From NCBI RefSeq assembly GCF_002127585.1, contig NZ_NEGZ01000011.1, forward strand, positions 1-53,871: 53,871 bases of DNA, written 5' to 3'. Position 1 is the stretch's first letter, and the number at the start of each line of letters is the position of its first letter. The translations under genes were made by a program, and so were the position numbers. Of the stretch, positions 9,275 to 17,958 are shown one piece after another. This stretch comes from Janthinobacterium sp. GW458P. GTDB taxonomy: Bacteria > Pseudomonadota > Gammaproteobacteria > Burkholderiales > Burkholderiaceae_D. The notes under the pieces are model-generated. The model was not told the origin of the DNA. It made no database searches and worked only from the letters and a program-made list of their open reading frames with translations.

Positions 9275-9843
9275 CGACGCCCGTGCAACAGGAAACGCGC
9301 GGCCTGAACCGCAAGATGCTGGGCAAGCTGATCGTCATTGCCGTGCTGATGTTCGGCTTTGGCTATGCCCTGATTCCCGTCTACAAGCAGATCTGCGAAG
9401 TGATGGGCATCAACGTGCTGACGCAGAAGGATGGCACGGTCGCCTACGACAACAATACGCAGGTCGACACGACGCGCAGCATCACCGTCGAATTCGACGG
9501 CAATGCCCAGGGGCCGTGGCGCTTCCGCCCCACCGTGTCGAGCATGCAAGTTCATCCGGGCGAACTGGTGACCGTCATGTACGAAGTGGTCAATACGCAA
9601 AACCGCGTCGTCAATGCGCAAGCCATCCCCAGCTACGCGCCGCAGAGCGCCACGCCGCACTTCAAGAAAGTCGAGTGTTTCTGCTTCAAGCAGCAGACCC
9701 TGAAGGCGCATGAGGCGCGGCAGATGCCGGTGGTGTTCTTCCTCGATCCGGCCCTGCCGAAAGAGGTGAAAACCATTACCCTGTCGTACACGTTTTTCGA
9801 GATTGCCGGTCTGAGCCAGGCTCAGGCGCCGGCCGTCCAATAG
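9271..9843 (+). CDS. ctaG: Cytochrome c oxidase assembly protein CtaG/Cox11 (CuB copper delivery)
   Basis: About 190 residues. The GTG at 9271, which overlaps the previous stop as GTGA, is preferred over the GTG at 9262. One N-terminal transmembrane helix (KLIVIAVLMFGFGYALIPVY) is followed by a periplasmic immunoglobulin-like domain. The copper-binding motif CFCFKQQ is intact, in the phrase KKVECFCFKQQTL. Cox11 inserts copper into the CuB site of subunit I during assembly, and its place directly behind ctaD fits that job. Confidence 0.95.
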   Translation: MTTPVQQETRGLNRKMLGKLIVIAVLMFGFGYALIPVYKQICEVMGINVLTQKDGTVAYDNNTQVDTTRSITVEFDGNAQGPWRFRPTVSSMQVHPGELVTVMYEVVNTQNRVVNAQAIPSYAPQSATPHFKKVECFCFKQQTLKAHEARQMPVVFFLDPALPKEVKTITLSYTFFEIAGLSQAQAPAVQ

Positions 9844-9852
9844 GAGAGTGCC

Positions 9853-10065
9853 ATGAGCGAGCCGCAAGCATCCAAAGCGCAGAAAGCGTCGTTCCTGTAT
9901 TCGCTGCGGGCCGTCGTGTGGTCGTTTACGGGCTTGCGCCGCAAGAGCGATTTCGATACGGATTCGGCCAGGCTCAATCCCGTGCACATCGTCATCGCGG
10001 GATTGCTGGTGGTGGCTTGCCTGATCGGCGTGCTCCTGACCGTCGTTAAATTCGCTGTCTCATGA
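9853..10065 (+). CDS. DUF2970 single-pass membrane protein
   Basis: 70 residues. A conserved-looking N-terminal amphipathic part (SLRAVVWSFTGLRRKSDFD) is followed by one transmembrane helix (HIVIAGLLVVACLIGVLLTV). This matches the DUF2970 family, which recurs between ctaG and ctaE in betaproteobacteria. GGAGAG precedes the ATG. It probably helps oxidase assembly or stability; the function is inferred from position only. Confidence 0.8.
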   Translation: MSEPQASKAQKASFLYSLRAVVWSFTGLRRKSDFDTDSARLNPVHIVIAGLLVVACLIGVLLTVVKFAVS

Positions 10066-10129
10066 TTTTTTGCTGCATCTATATCTATAACGTATAAAAA
10101 CCACCCTACAAGTTTTTGAGGAGATGATG

Positions 10130-10990
10130 ATGAGTTCCAACCACGCCGCCGCACCTTATTATTTCGTGCCCGGGCCCTCGCGCTGGCCCCTGCTGGGCGG
10201 CGCCAGCCTGCTGCTGACCATGATAGGCGCCTCGGCCTGGGTCAACGACGTGTCGTGGGGACCGTATCTGAACTTCATCGGCATCGCCGGCATCCTGCTG
10301 GTGCTGTATTTCTGGTTCGGCGACGCCATCGGCGAATCGGAAAAAGGCTTGTACAGCGAGCGCATCGATCATTCCTTCCGCTGGAGCATGAGCTGGTTCA
10401 TCTTTTCGGAAGTCATGTTCTTCGCCGCCTTCTTCGGTGCCCTGTTCTATGCGCGCAGCATCTCGATGCCGTGGCTGGCCGACCTCGACCACAAGTTCAT
10501 CTGGCCCGACTTCGCCGCCCACTGGGGTAATACGGGCCCGGCCGGCACGGTGCAGGAATTCACCACCATGACGCCGTTCTGGATTCCGACCATCAATACG
10601 GCCCTGCTGCTGATGTCGGGCGTCACCCTGACGATCTCGCACCACGCGCTGCGCGCCGGCCACCGCGCCATGACGGCCCTGTTCCTGTTTGCCACCATCG
10701 TGCTGGGCGCCATCTTCATGGGCTTCCAGGTCTACGAATACATCCACGCCTACAGCGAACTGAACTTGAAATTGACGTCCGGCATCTACGGCGCCACCTT
10801 CTTCATGCTGACGGGCTTCCACGGCTTCCACGTGACCCTGGGCGCCATCATGCTGTCCGTCATCCTGTACCGCGTGCTGAAAGGCCACTTCACGCCCGAG
10901 CACCACTTCGGCTTCGAAGGCGCCGCCTGGTACTGGCACTTTGTCGACGTCGTCTGGCTGGGCCTGTACGTGGTCGTGTATTGGTTATAA
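10130..10990 (+). CDS. ctaE: Cytochrome c oxidase subunit III
   Basis: 286 residues from the third of three adjacent in-frame ATGs (10124, 10127, 10130); the last has the best spacing to GAGGAG at 10118-10123. Seven transmembrane helices are expected. Recognisable family phrases are WFIFSEVMFFAAFFGALFY, LLLMSGVTLTISHHALRAG, FHGFHVTLGAIML and the C-terminal WHFVDVVWLGLYVVVYWL. Subunit III stabilises the oxidase and protects subunit I from turnover inactivation. It is the last structural subunit gene and is followed by a strong bidirectional terminator. Confidence 0.97.
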   Translation: MSSNHAAAPYYFVPGPSRWPLLGGASLLLTMIGASAWVNDVSWGPYLNFIGIAGILLVLYFWFGDAIGESEKGLYSERIDHSFRWSMSWFIFSEVMFFAAFFGALFYARSISMPWLADLDHKFIWPDFAAHWGNTGPAGTVQEFTTMTPFWIPTINTALLLMSGVTLTISHHALRAGHRAMTALFLFATIVLGAIFMGFQVYEYIHAYSELNLKLTSGIYGATFFMLTGFHGFHVTLGAIMLSVILYRVLKGHFTPEHHFGFEGAAWYWHFVDVVWLGLYVVVYWL

Positions 10991-11032
10991 TGGCGGGGCA
11001 GGGCGCGCGCTTGACGCGTGCGCCTGCACCAT

Positions 11033-11072
11033 AAAAAAAGCCGTACCGGGACATCCTGGGTACGGCTTTTTT
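11033..11072. terminator. Bidirectional intrinsic terminator after ctaE
   Basis: The stem GCCGTACC (11040-11047) pairs with GGTACGGC (11059-11066). It is flanked by an A-run on the left and T6 on the right, so it can stop both ctaE and the opposing DUF2909 gene. Confidence 0.9.
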
Positions 11073-11110
11073 CTTAGCGTAAAGAATTTGCCAATCAGAC
11101 AAGAAGAGGC

Positions 11111-11311
11111 TTAATGTATGCCCGTGGGCTGGATATAGCCCAGATGATGCGCCAGCAGGATCAGCAAAAACAGGGTGATGGACAGCCCCACGCGCAGGGC
11201 CAGCGCCTGCACGGTGCGGTTGCTCTTGCCCTTGTCGCGCATGAGGAAGAACAGGGCCGAGCCCAGGCTGCCCAGGATCAGGATGAAGGCGATGGCAACG
11301 AGGATTTTCAT
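11111..11311 (-). CDS. Twin transmembrane protein, DUF2909 family
   Basis: 66 residues from the ATG at 11311: MKILVAIAFILILGSLGSAL, a short cytoplasmic loop (RDKGKSNRT), and a second helix (LRVGLSITLFLLILLAHHLG). Two transmembrane helices joined by a basic loop match the DUF2909 twin-TM family that sits inside oxidase loci of Burkholderiales. It is the only gene of the locus on the minus strand, 36 bases from surf1 and divergent from it. The role is unknown; oxidase assembly is inferred from context. Confidence 0.8.
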   Translation of the reverse strand: MKILVAIAFILILGSLGSALFFLMRDKGKSNRTVQALALRVGLSITLFLLILLAHHLGYIQPTGIH

Positions 11312-11347
11312 GGATGGTAGCGCCAGGCTTGAGGAGGTTTCATTGTA

Positions 11348-12091
11348 ATGCGTATCCGCTTCCATTTTAGATGGATTCCATTTGTTGTAATGTTGCTACT
11401 CGTTGCCCTCGGCGTCTCTCTGGCGCAATGGCAGCAGCGCCGTGCCGATGAAAAAATCGCCCGCGCCGCCCGGCTGGAAGCGGGCAACCAGGCCGCGCCC
11501 CTGGCCCTGGGCGCCGCGCCCTTGTCGGCCGCCGAGGCGCAAGCGATCGAATACCGTCGCGTTACCGTCACGGGCCGCTTCGTGCCCGCCTGGACCGTGT
11601 ACCTGGACAATCGCCCCTACCAGGGCCAGGCCGGTTTCCACGTGCTCACGCCATTTCAAATTGACGGTTCCCCCATGCACGTGCTGGTGGCGCAGGGCTG
11701 GTTGCCGCGCAACAATGCCGAGCGCACGCGCATCCCCGATTACGCCACGCCGGCCGGCACGGTGACGATCACCGGCATCGCGCGCCTGAACGCGGGCCAC
11801 GTGATGGAACTGGGCACGGCGCCGCCGCTGGCGCCGCACGCCATCGTACAAAATGCCGATATCGCCCAGCTGGCGCAGGCCAGCGGCCTGGCCTTGCAGC
11901 CCCTCGTCATCGAACAAACGGCCGACGGAGCGATGGCGACGTCCGGCCAGCTTCCCGTGCGCGACTGGCCGGCGCCCGACCTGGGCGCCGACAAGCACCG
12001 CGGCTATGCCTTCCAGTGGTATGCACTGGCGCTGATGGCCTTTTTATTTTTTGTCTTTACAGGATTTCGACGTGCAAACAAACAACCCTGA
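11348..12091 (+). CDS. SURF1 family oxidase assembly protein
   Basis: 247 residues with the SURF1 plan: an N-terminal helix (WIPFVVMLLLVALGVSLAQW), a periplasmic domain, and a C-terminal helix (FQWYALALMAFLFFVFTGF). Family phrases include the early QWQQRRADEK, then LDNRPYQGQAGFHVLTPF and LVAQGWLPRN. SURF1 binds heme a and aids its insertion into subunit I. The 3' end overlaps the next gene by 20 bases. Confidence 0.93.
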   Translation: MRIRFHFRWIPFVVMLLLVALGVSLAQWQQRRADEKIARAARLEAGNQAAPLALGAAPLSAAEAQAIEYRRVTVTGRFVPAWTVYLDNRPYQGQAGFHVLTPFQIDGSPMHVLVAQGWLPRNNAERTRIPDYATPAGTVTITGIARLNAGHVMELGTAPPLAPHAIVQNADIAQLAQASGLALQPLVIEQTADGAMATSGQLPVRDWPAPDLGADKHRGYAFQWYALALMAFLFFVFTGFRRANKQP

Positions 12092-12701
12092 AACAATGCA
12101 AGACAGTGGCGATAAACAGGCCCAGAACAGCGGACGCTGGAAACTGCTGGCCGTGGTGGCCGTGTGCGCCTTTCCCATCATCGCCTCGTATTTCACGTAT
12201 TACATCATCAAGCCCACGGGCCGCAACAATTACGGCGCCCTGATCGACCCCCGTTTGCACCCGATTCCCGAGGCGCAGCTGCACGTCACGGAACTCGATG
12301 GCAAGGCCTCGCCGCTGGCCCGGTTCAAGGGCAAGTGGGTGATGCTGCAAACGGGCCCGTCCGACTGCCAGGAAGCGTGCAAGAAGCAGCTGTTTGCCAT
12401 GCAGCAGCTGCGTTTGATGCAGGGCAAGGAACGCGAGCGCATCGAGCGCGTCTGGCTGGTGACGGACGAGCAGCCGCTCGACACCCTCGTGATGCGCGAA
12501 TTCGACGGCACCAACATGCTGCGCGTCAATAGCGACGCCCTGAAGGCGTGGCTGCCCGTGGAAGCGGGCGGCAAGGCGGACGACCATCTGTACCTGATCG
12601 ATCCGCTGGGCAACCTGATGATGCGCTTCCCGAAAGACGCGGACCCGAGCAAGGTCAAGAAAGACATCGCCAAGCTGCTCAAAGCTTCGGCGATCGGTTG
12701 A
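12072..12701 (+). CDS. Membrane-anchored Sco/thioredoxin-like oxidase assembly protein
   Basis: 209 residues from the GTG at 12072, which has AGGA seven bases upstream; the ATG at 12096 lacks a ribosome site. One transmembrane helix (LLAVVAVCAFPIIASYFTYY) is followed by a thioredoxin-like domain. GPSDCQEACKKQL gives a C-x3-C pair, the spacing used by Sco copper chaperones, and LYLIDPLGNLMMRFPKDADP is a typical strand-helix end of that fold. It lies between surf1 and ctaA, so a copper or thiol role in CuA assembly is likely. A canonical sco gene lies further down. Confidence 0.75.
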   Translation: MQTNNPETMQDSGDKQAQNSGRWKLLAVVAVCAFPIIASYFTYYIIKPTGRNNYGALIDPRLHPIPEAQLHVTELDGKASPLARFKGKWVMLQTGPSDCQEACKKQLFAMQQLRLMQGKERERIERVWLVTDEQPLDTLVMREFDGTNMLRVNSDALKAWLPVEAGGKADDHLYLIDPLGNLMMRFPKDADPSKVKKDIAKLLKASAIG

Positions 12702-12710
12702 GGAGTCTGC

Positions 12711-13889
12711 ATGCCGACGATGCATCTCTCCGCGCTGGCCCAGCTGGGTTTGACGGGCTTGCTGGTGGCGCTGTTGCCGCTGACCATGGTGTGGGTGTCC
12801 GCGGACGCCAATAAATACCGCAAGCTCGTATGGATCGCCGTCTTTTTGACGGTCGACCTGATCATGTTTGGCGGCTTTACGCGCCTGTCCGATTCCGGCC
12901 TGGGCTGCCCTGACTGGCCCGGTTGTTATGGCTCTGCCAATCCTTTCCTGGCGCACGAGCATATCGTGGCGGCGGAAACCCTGATGCCGACAGGGCCCGT
13001 GACGGTAGTGAAAGCGTGGATCGAGATGACGCACCGCTACCTGGCCATGGCCATCGGCGTGCTGATCGTGGCGATGATGGTGCAGGCGTGGCGCCAGTGG
13101 CGCAAGAGCAAACGGCAAGAGTTCGCCCCGGCGCTGCCGACGGCGCTGTTCCTGTTCGTCTGCCTGCAGGGCGCGTTCGGCGCCTGGACCGTCACCTTGA
13201 AGCTGCAGCCCGTGATCGTCACCATTCACTTGCTGCTGGGCATGGGCTTGCTGGCCATGCTGACGTGGCTGGGCGGGCGCCAGGACCATGCCGTCAAACC
13301 CTTGCTGCGCGCCGATGCGGACGCTGCCGTGCTGCGCCCCGTGCGCGCGCTGGCCGTGCTGTCGCTCGTGCTGCTGACCGTGCAGATCGCGCTGGGCGGC
13401 TGGGTGAGCACCAACTACGCCACCCTGGCCTGCACGGATTTCCCCCTGTGCGGCGGGAAAGTCATACCGGAAATGGATTTCGAGCATGGCTTCCACCTGT
13501 GGCGCGAGCTGGGCAAGACGGCCGCCGGCCACTATCTGCCGTTTTCCGCGTTGACGGCCATCCACTGGGTGCACCGCAATTTCGCCTTCGTCGTGCTGGC
13601 CGGCGTCGGCTATACGGTGCTGCGCGCGTGGAAACTGCCATCGCTGCGCGGCACGGCGCGCTGGATCGCCGCGGTGCTGGCCCTGCAGGCGGCCACGGGC
13701 CTGGCGACGATTTACCTGAACTGGCCGCTGTCGATTGCCGTCCTGCATAACGGCGGGGCGGCGCTGCTCGTGTTGCTGCTGACCATGTTAAACTACAAGG
13801 CTAAATTCCAACTCGATGTTGCGCGGACATCCGCCTCCGCCTCCGCGACAGTGCCCCCGGCACCAGCCAGTTCTTCCCGTACCGCATAA
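12711..13889 (+). CDS. ctaA: Heme A synthase (COX15/CtaA)
   Basis: 392 residues with eight predicted helices. CtaA oxidises the C8 methyl of heme O to a formyl group, giving heme A. Conserved motifs include FGGFTRLSDSGLGCPDWPGC (with the paired cysteines), EMTHRYLAM (heme-binding His), LGGWVSTNYATLACTDFPLC and AIHWVHRNFAFV. GAGGAG precedes the ATG, and the stop codon abuts the ctaB start (TAAATG). The C-terminus carries a Ser/Ala-rich tail beyond the last helix. Confidence 0.96.
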   Translation: MPTMHLSALAQLGLTGLLVALLPLTMVWVSADANKYRKLVWIAVFLTVDLIMFGGFTRLSDSGLGCPDWPGCYGSANPFLAHEHIVAAETLMPTGPVTVVKAWIEMTHRYLAMAIGVLIVAMMVQAWRQWRKSKRQEFAPALPTALFLFVCLQGAFGAWTVTLKLQPVIVTIHLLLGMGLLAMLTWLGGRQDHAVKPLLRADADAAVLRPVRALAVLSLVLLTVQIALGGWVSTNYATLACTDFPLCGGKVIPEMDFEHGFHLWRELGKTAAGHYLPFSALTAIHWVHRNFAFVVLAGVGYTVLRAWKLPSLRGTARWIAAVLALQAATGLATIYLNWPLSIAVLHNGGAALLVLLLTMLNYKAKFQLDVARTSASASATVPPAPASSSRTA

Positions 13890-14789
13890 ATGACTACTCA
13901 GACACTCAGCCGTAAACCTACCCCCCGCATCGCCCAGTATTGGGCGCTGACCAAGCCCCGCGTGACGCAGCTGGCCGTGTTTTGCGCCGTCATCGGCATG
14001 TTCCTGGCCAGCGAGGAGTTGCCTGACTGGCGTGCGGTGGTGTTCGGCACCATCGGCATCTGGCTGCTGGCCGGCGCCGCGTTTGCCGTCAATTGCCTGG
14101 CCGAGCGCGAAATCGATGCGCGCATGGCCCGCACGGCGCGCCGTCCCATGGCCATGGGTGACATTTCCGTCAAGCAAACGGTCGTATTCGCGCTGGTGAT
14201 CGGCGGCCTGGGCATGGCGATTTTGTATCACCTCGTCAATCCGCTGACCATGTGGCTGACCTTTGTCACCTTTGTCGGCTATGCCTTGATCTACACCATG
14301 GTGCTGAAACCGGCCACGCCGCAAAATATCGTCATCGGCGGCCTGTCCGGCGCCATGCCGCCCGCGCTGGGCTGGGCCGCCGTCGCCAACGACGTGCCGA
14401 TGCAGGCGTGGCTGCTGGTCCTGATCATCTTTGTCTGGACGCCGCCGCACTTCTGGGCGCTGGCCATGTACCGGCGCGACGATTACGCGCGCTCGGGCTT
14501 GCCCATGCTGCCCGTCACGCACGGCATGCAATTTACGCAATTCCACGTCTGGCTGTACTCGATCGCGCTGGCCGCCACCACCTTGCTGCCGTACGCGGTG
14601 CGCATGAGCGGCCTGATCTACCTGGTGTCGGCCGTGCTGCTCAATGCCGGCTTCCTGTACTACGCGTGGAAGATGTACCGCCACTACACGGATTTGATCG
14701 CGCGCAAAGCGTTTACTTTTTCCATCATCTACCTGGCATTGCTGTTCGCGGCCTTGCTGGTCGACCATTACATTCCCATCGGATCATGA
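13890..14789 (+). CDS. ctaB: Protoheme IX farnesyltransferase (heme O synthase)
   Basis: 299 residues, a nine-helix UbiA-family prenyltransferase. It attaches farnesyl diphosphate to protoheme to give heme O, the substrate of CtaA. The first aspartate-rich motif region reads [19 protein letters not shown] and the second includes [16 protein letters not shown]. The start is the ATG directly after the ctaA stop. The stop overlaps the next start as ATGA, so ctaA, ctaB and sco are translated together. Confidence 0.97.
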   Translation: MTTQTLSRKPTPRIAQYWALTKPRVTQLAVFCAVIGMFLASEELPDWRAVVFGTIGIWLLAGAAFAVNCLAEREIDARMARTARRPMAMGDISVKQTVVFALVIGGLGMAILYHLVNPLTMWLTFVTFVGYALIYTMVLKPATPQNIVIGGLSGAMPPALGWAAVANDVPMQAWLLVLIIFVWTPPHFWALAMYRRDDYARSGLPMLPVTHGMQFTQFHVWLYSIALAATTLLPYAVRMSGLIYLVSAVLLNAGFLYYAWKMYRHYTDLIARKAFTFSIIYLALLFAALLVDHYIPIGS

Positions 14790-15379
14790 AAAAATACCTG
14801 ACCCTGTTGTTGGCGGCCGCGCTGGCCGTCGTGCTGGCCGGCTGCGGCAAGCCTGCCGCACCGAAGCTGGAATTCAAGAATACGGACGTGACGGGCCTGG
14901 GCTACGCGCGCGAGTTCGCGCTGACGGACCACACGGGCCAGCCGCGCACCCTGGCCGACTACAAGGGCAAGCTGGTGCTGATGTTCTTCGGCTACACGCA
15001 ATGTCCGGACGTCTGCCCCACCACCATGGCCGACATGGCCCAGGTAATGAAGGAAATGGGCCCGCAGGCGGACCAGGTGCAAGTGCTGTTCGTCACGGTC
15101 GACCCCGAGCGCGACACGCAAGCCCTGCTGGCGCAGTACGTGCCGGCGTTCGACAAGCGCTTCGTCGGGCTGTATGGCAGCCTGGAAGCGACGGCCAGGG
15201 TGGCCAAGGAGTTCAAGGTGTATTACGCCAAGGTCGAGGGCGAGACGGACAGCAGCTACACGGTCGATCACACGGCCGGCACCTATGTGTTTGACCGCGA
15301 AGGCAAGATCCGCCTGTTCGTGCGCCATGGCGAAACCCCGGCCGCCATCGCGCACGATCTTAAACTTCTGCTATCCTGA
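14786..15379 (+). CDS. SCO1/SenC family copper chaperone lipoprotein
   Basis: 197 residues from the ATG at 14786. The lipoprotein signal ends in VLAGC. A thioredoxin-like domain follows with the copper ligands CPDVC (C-x3-C) and the distal histidine in [10 protein letters not shown]. Sco proteins deliver copper to, or reduce, the CuA site of subunit II in the periplasm. It closes the oxidase locus. Confidence 0.95.
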   Translation: MKKYLTLLLAAALAVVLAGCGKPAAPKLEFKNTDVTGLGYAREFALTDHTGQPRTLADYKGKLVLMFFGYTQCPDVCPTTMADMAQVMKEMGPQADQVQVLFVTVDPERDTQALLAQYVPAFDKRFVGLYGSLEATARVAKEFKVYYAKVEGETDSSYTVDHTAGTYVFDREGKIRLFVRHGETPAAIAHDLKLLLS

Positions 15380-15421
15380 TCCGGTCGCGCCCCCGGGCGC
15401 CATCTTCAGGATACGCGGTAC

Positions 15422-16501
15422 ATGGATAAACGTTTCGAGCCTCACGCCCGCCTGGCGGCCATCATTTTTCTCCTGATCGGCTGCTTTTTCGTCCTGCGGC
15501 CTTTCCTGGCCGCCATGCTGTTTGCCGCCTGCGTGGGCATTTCCAGCTGGCCCCTGTATATCCTCCTGCTCGAGCGCCTGAAAGGCCGGCGCAACTGGGC
15601 GGCCGCCATCATGACGCTGTCGCTGCTGCTGGTCATCGTGCTGCCGCTGGCCCTCGTCACCTACAACCTGGCCGATAACGTCTCGCGCATCTATGAGCAG
15701 ATCCGCGCCGCGCTGGAAGCGGGCGGCCTGCACCCGCCGGCCTGGCTGGCCAGCATCCCCGTGGTGGGCGACACCATCGCCGGCTACGTGGAGCGCCTGC
15801 TGGCGGACCGCGAGGAATTACTGAATTTGGGCAAGACGATGCTGGAGCCGGCGCGCCATTTCCTCGCTTCCGGCGGCATCCTGCTGGGCACGGGCCTGGC
15901 GCAGACCAGCCTGGCCGTGTTCGTCAGCTTCTTCCTCTACCGCGACGGCCAGCAGCTGAGCCGCGCCCTGATGACGGGCGCCGGCCGCATCATCGGCGAC
16001 AGCGCGCCGGGCGTGGGCCTGACCATCAGCCGCACCGTGCGCGGCGTCATGTACGGCTTGCTGGGCACGGCGCTGGCGCAGGCGCTGGTGGCCGTGATCG
16101 GCTTCCTGATCGCCGGCGTGCCGGCCGTGGCGCTCTTGGGCGTGGCCACCTTCATCTTTTCGCTGATTCCCGTCGGCCCGCCCCTGATCTGGGGCGGCGC
16201 CGCCATCTGGCTGTTTTCCGATGGCCAGACGGGCTGGGGCATTTTCATGCTGGTGTGGGGCGCCTTGCTGATCAGCGGCGTCGATAACGTCGTCAAGCCC
16301 ATGCTGATCAGCCGCGGCAGCAGCCTGCCCTTCCTGCTGGTGCTGCTGGGCGTGCTGGGCGGCGTGCTGGCCTTCGGCTTCGTCGGCATCTTTATCGGTC
16401 CGACCCTGCTGGCAGTGCTGTACAGCCTGCTGCAGACGTGGACGGTGGGCGAGACCACCGTGCCGCAGGGCAAGGATACGCTTACCTTGAAAAAAGACTA
16501 A
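15422..16501 (+). CDS. AI-2E family permease (YdiK/PerM-like)
   Basis: 359 residues with about eight transmembrane helices and a central soluble stretch (IYEQIRAALEAGGLHPPAWL). The C-terminal half has the family phrases ISRTVRGVMYGLLGTALAQA, FSLIPVGPPLIWGGAAIWL and VDNVVKPMLISRGSSLP. Members are proposed exporters (AI-2, Na+/H+ exchange in some); the substrate cannot be read here. It is 42 bases behind sco and may share its transcript. Its stop overlaps the convergent CNNM gene stop by four bases. Confidence 0.87.
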   Translation: MDKRFEPHARLAAIIFLLIGCFFVLRPFLAAMLFAACVGISSWPLYILLLERLKGRRNWAAAIMTLSLLLVIVLPLALVTYNLADNVSRIYEQIRAALEAGGLHPPAWLASIPVVGDTIAGYVERLLADREELLNLGKTMLEPARHFLASGGILLGTGLAQTSLAVFVSFFLYRDGQQLSRALMTGAGRIIGDSAPGVGLTISRTVRGVMYGLLGTALAQALVAVIGFLIAGVPAVALLGVATFIFSLIPVGPPLIWGGAAIWLFSDGQTGWGIFMLVWGALLISGVDNVVKPMLISRGSSLPFLLVLLGVLGGVLAFGFVGIFIGPTLLAVLYSLLQTWTVGETTVPQGKDTLTLKKD

Positions 16502-17871
16502 TCACGTAGATCGGCATCAAGATCGCGTTCCTGCTTGGGGATCACCTTGATGAGCACGATGCGGGGCCCGTTCATCTTCTTGACGACGATGTCGAAGTCG
16601 ACGAAGGTGATGCGCTGGCCCTGCTTCGGAATGTCACCGAGCTTGACCATGATCAAGCCGCCGACCGATTCCACGTCGTCCAGCCCCAGCTCCTCGTTTT
16701 CGATATCGATGCCGAGGATGCGTTCGAGCGAGAAGATGGGCAGGCTGGCCTTGCCGATCAGGGTGCCGTCGCTCTGCTTGAGCCAGTCGTTTTCATTGCG
16801 GCGGAATTCGTCGCGGATTTCACCGACCATGGCGCCGAGCAAATTATCCAAGGTGATGAAGCCCAGCGGGCGCTTGCCCTTTTCGCCGATCAGGGCGAAG
16901 TGGGGCGCGCCGTCGCGAAAGCGGCGGAACAGTTCCAGTGCCGGCGTGCGCGCGGAAATGATGTCGACGGGACGCAGGAACGGCGTGAGCGAAGTGATCG
17001 GTTTGCCCGCCTGCTGGGCAAAGAACAGGTCTTTCAGGTGCACCACGCCCAGCACGTCGTCTTCGTTCGTGTCGAAATACGGGTAGCGGCTGAAGCGGTT
17101 GCGCAGCACCGTGTCGAGGTTTTCTTCCAGCGTGCTCGAGGCATGCAGGGCGATCACTTCATTGATCGGGCGCATCAGGTCCGACACCGTCATTTGTTCA
17201 AAATCAAGCGACTGCGCCAGGATGTTGCGCTCGTCGCGCGTAAACTTTTCGCCGGGCTGGCTGGTGCGCAGGATCAGTTTCAGTTCTTCGGACGAGTAAT
17301 GGGCGTCGTGGCCGCCCTTGCCGGACAGGCCCGCCAGGCGCAGCACCCAGTTGGCGCTGGCGTTGAGCAGGTAGATGGCCGGGTACATGGTCCAGTAAAA
17401 GCCGTACAGGGGAATGGCGCTCCACAGGCCGACGGCTTCCGGGTTGCGGATGGCCATCGATTTGGGCGCCAGCTCGCCCACGACGATGTGCAGGAAGGAA
17501 ATCACGCTGAAGGCGACGACGAACGAGACGCCGTGGATCAGCTCTTGCGAAGTGACGCCGATGGCGCCGAACAGCGGCTCGAGCAAGCCGGCAAATGCCG
17601 GTTCGCCGACCCAGCCCAGGCCCAGCGACGCCAGGGTGATGCCCAGCTGGCAGGCGGACAGGTAGGCGTCCAGCTGGCCATGCACCTTGGCCAGGATGCG
17701 GCCCCGCATTCCCTGTGTCTTGGCGATGGCGCGGATGCGCGTGCGGCGCAAGGTGACAATGCCAAACTCGGCGGCAACAAAAAAACCGTTCAGCGCGACC
17801 AGGAAGAGGGCGAGCAGGACTAGCAAGACATTGTGCATGGGGGCGCGGAAGATGGGCTGTAAAAACGACAT
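16498..17871 (-). CDS. CNNM/CorC-type transporter (DUF21, CBS pair, CorC_HlyC domain)
   Basis: 457 residues. The N-terminal DUF21 membrane domain (about 1-190) begins LLVLLALFLVALNGFFVAAE. Two CBS domains follow at about 205-325 (VSDLMRPINEVIALHASSTL; LGVVHLKDLFF), then a C-terminal CorC_HlyC domain at about 355-440. Such proteins bind adenine nucleotides at the CBS pair and are linked to Mg2+/Co2+ export; the haemolysin name is historical. The start is taken at 17871; M12 (17838) is an alternative just before the first helix. Confidence 0.9.
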   Translation of the reverse strand: MSFLQPIFRAPMHNVLLVLLALFLVALNGFFVAAEFGIVTLRRTRIRAIAKTQGMRGRILAKVHGQLDAYLSACQLGITLASLGLGWVGEPAFAGLLEPLFGAIGVTSQELIHGVSFVVAFSVISFLHIVVGELAPKSMAIRNPEAVGLWSAIPLYGFYWTMYPAIYLLNASANWVLRLAGLSGKGGHDAHYSSEELKLILRTSQPGEKFTRDERNILAQSLDFEQMTVSDLMRPINEVIALHASSTLEENLDTVLRNRFSRYPYFDTNEDDVLGVVHLKDLFFAQQAGKPITSLTPFLRPVDIISARTPALELFRRFRDGAPHFALIGEKGKRPLGFITLDNLLGAMVGEIRDEFRRNENDWLKQSDGTLIGKASLPIFSLERILGIDIENEELGLDDVESVGGLIMVKLGDIPKQGQRITFVDFDIVVKKMNGPRIVLIKVIPKQERDLDADLRD

Positions 17872-17907
17872 CTTAAACGACGAAGGCCGGCATAGCCTAA
17901 TTTAGCC

Positions 17908-17942
17908 GCGCGCCCCGCCCGTGCAGGCGGGCGCGCGCGGCC
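17908..17942 (-). terminator. Strong GC hairpin after the MFS gene
   Basis: On the minus strand GCGCGCGCCCGCC pairs with GGGCGGGGCGCGCG around a five-base loop, just behind the MFS stop. No U-run follows, so it is either a weak or Rho-assisted terminator or only an mRNA end-stabilising hairpin. Confidence 0.4.
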
Positions 17943-17958
17943 GGTCTTGCACGCTTGT

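Noticed and set aside
7405..9987. 860-codon open frame opposite the oxidase genes
   Set aside because: It is His/Arg/Gln-rich shadow coding from GC-rich genes on the plus strand; it runs through coxB, ctaD and ctaG.
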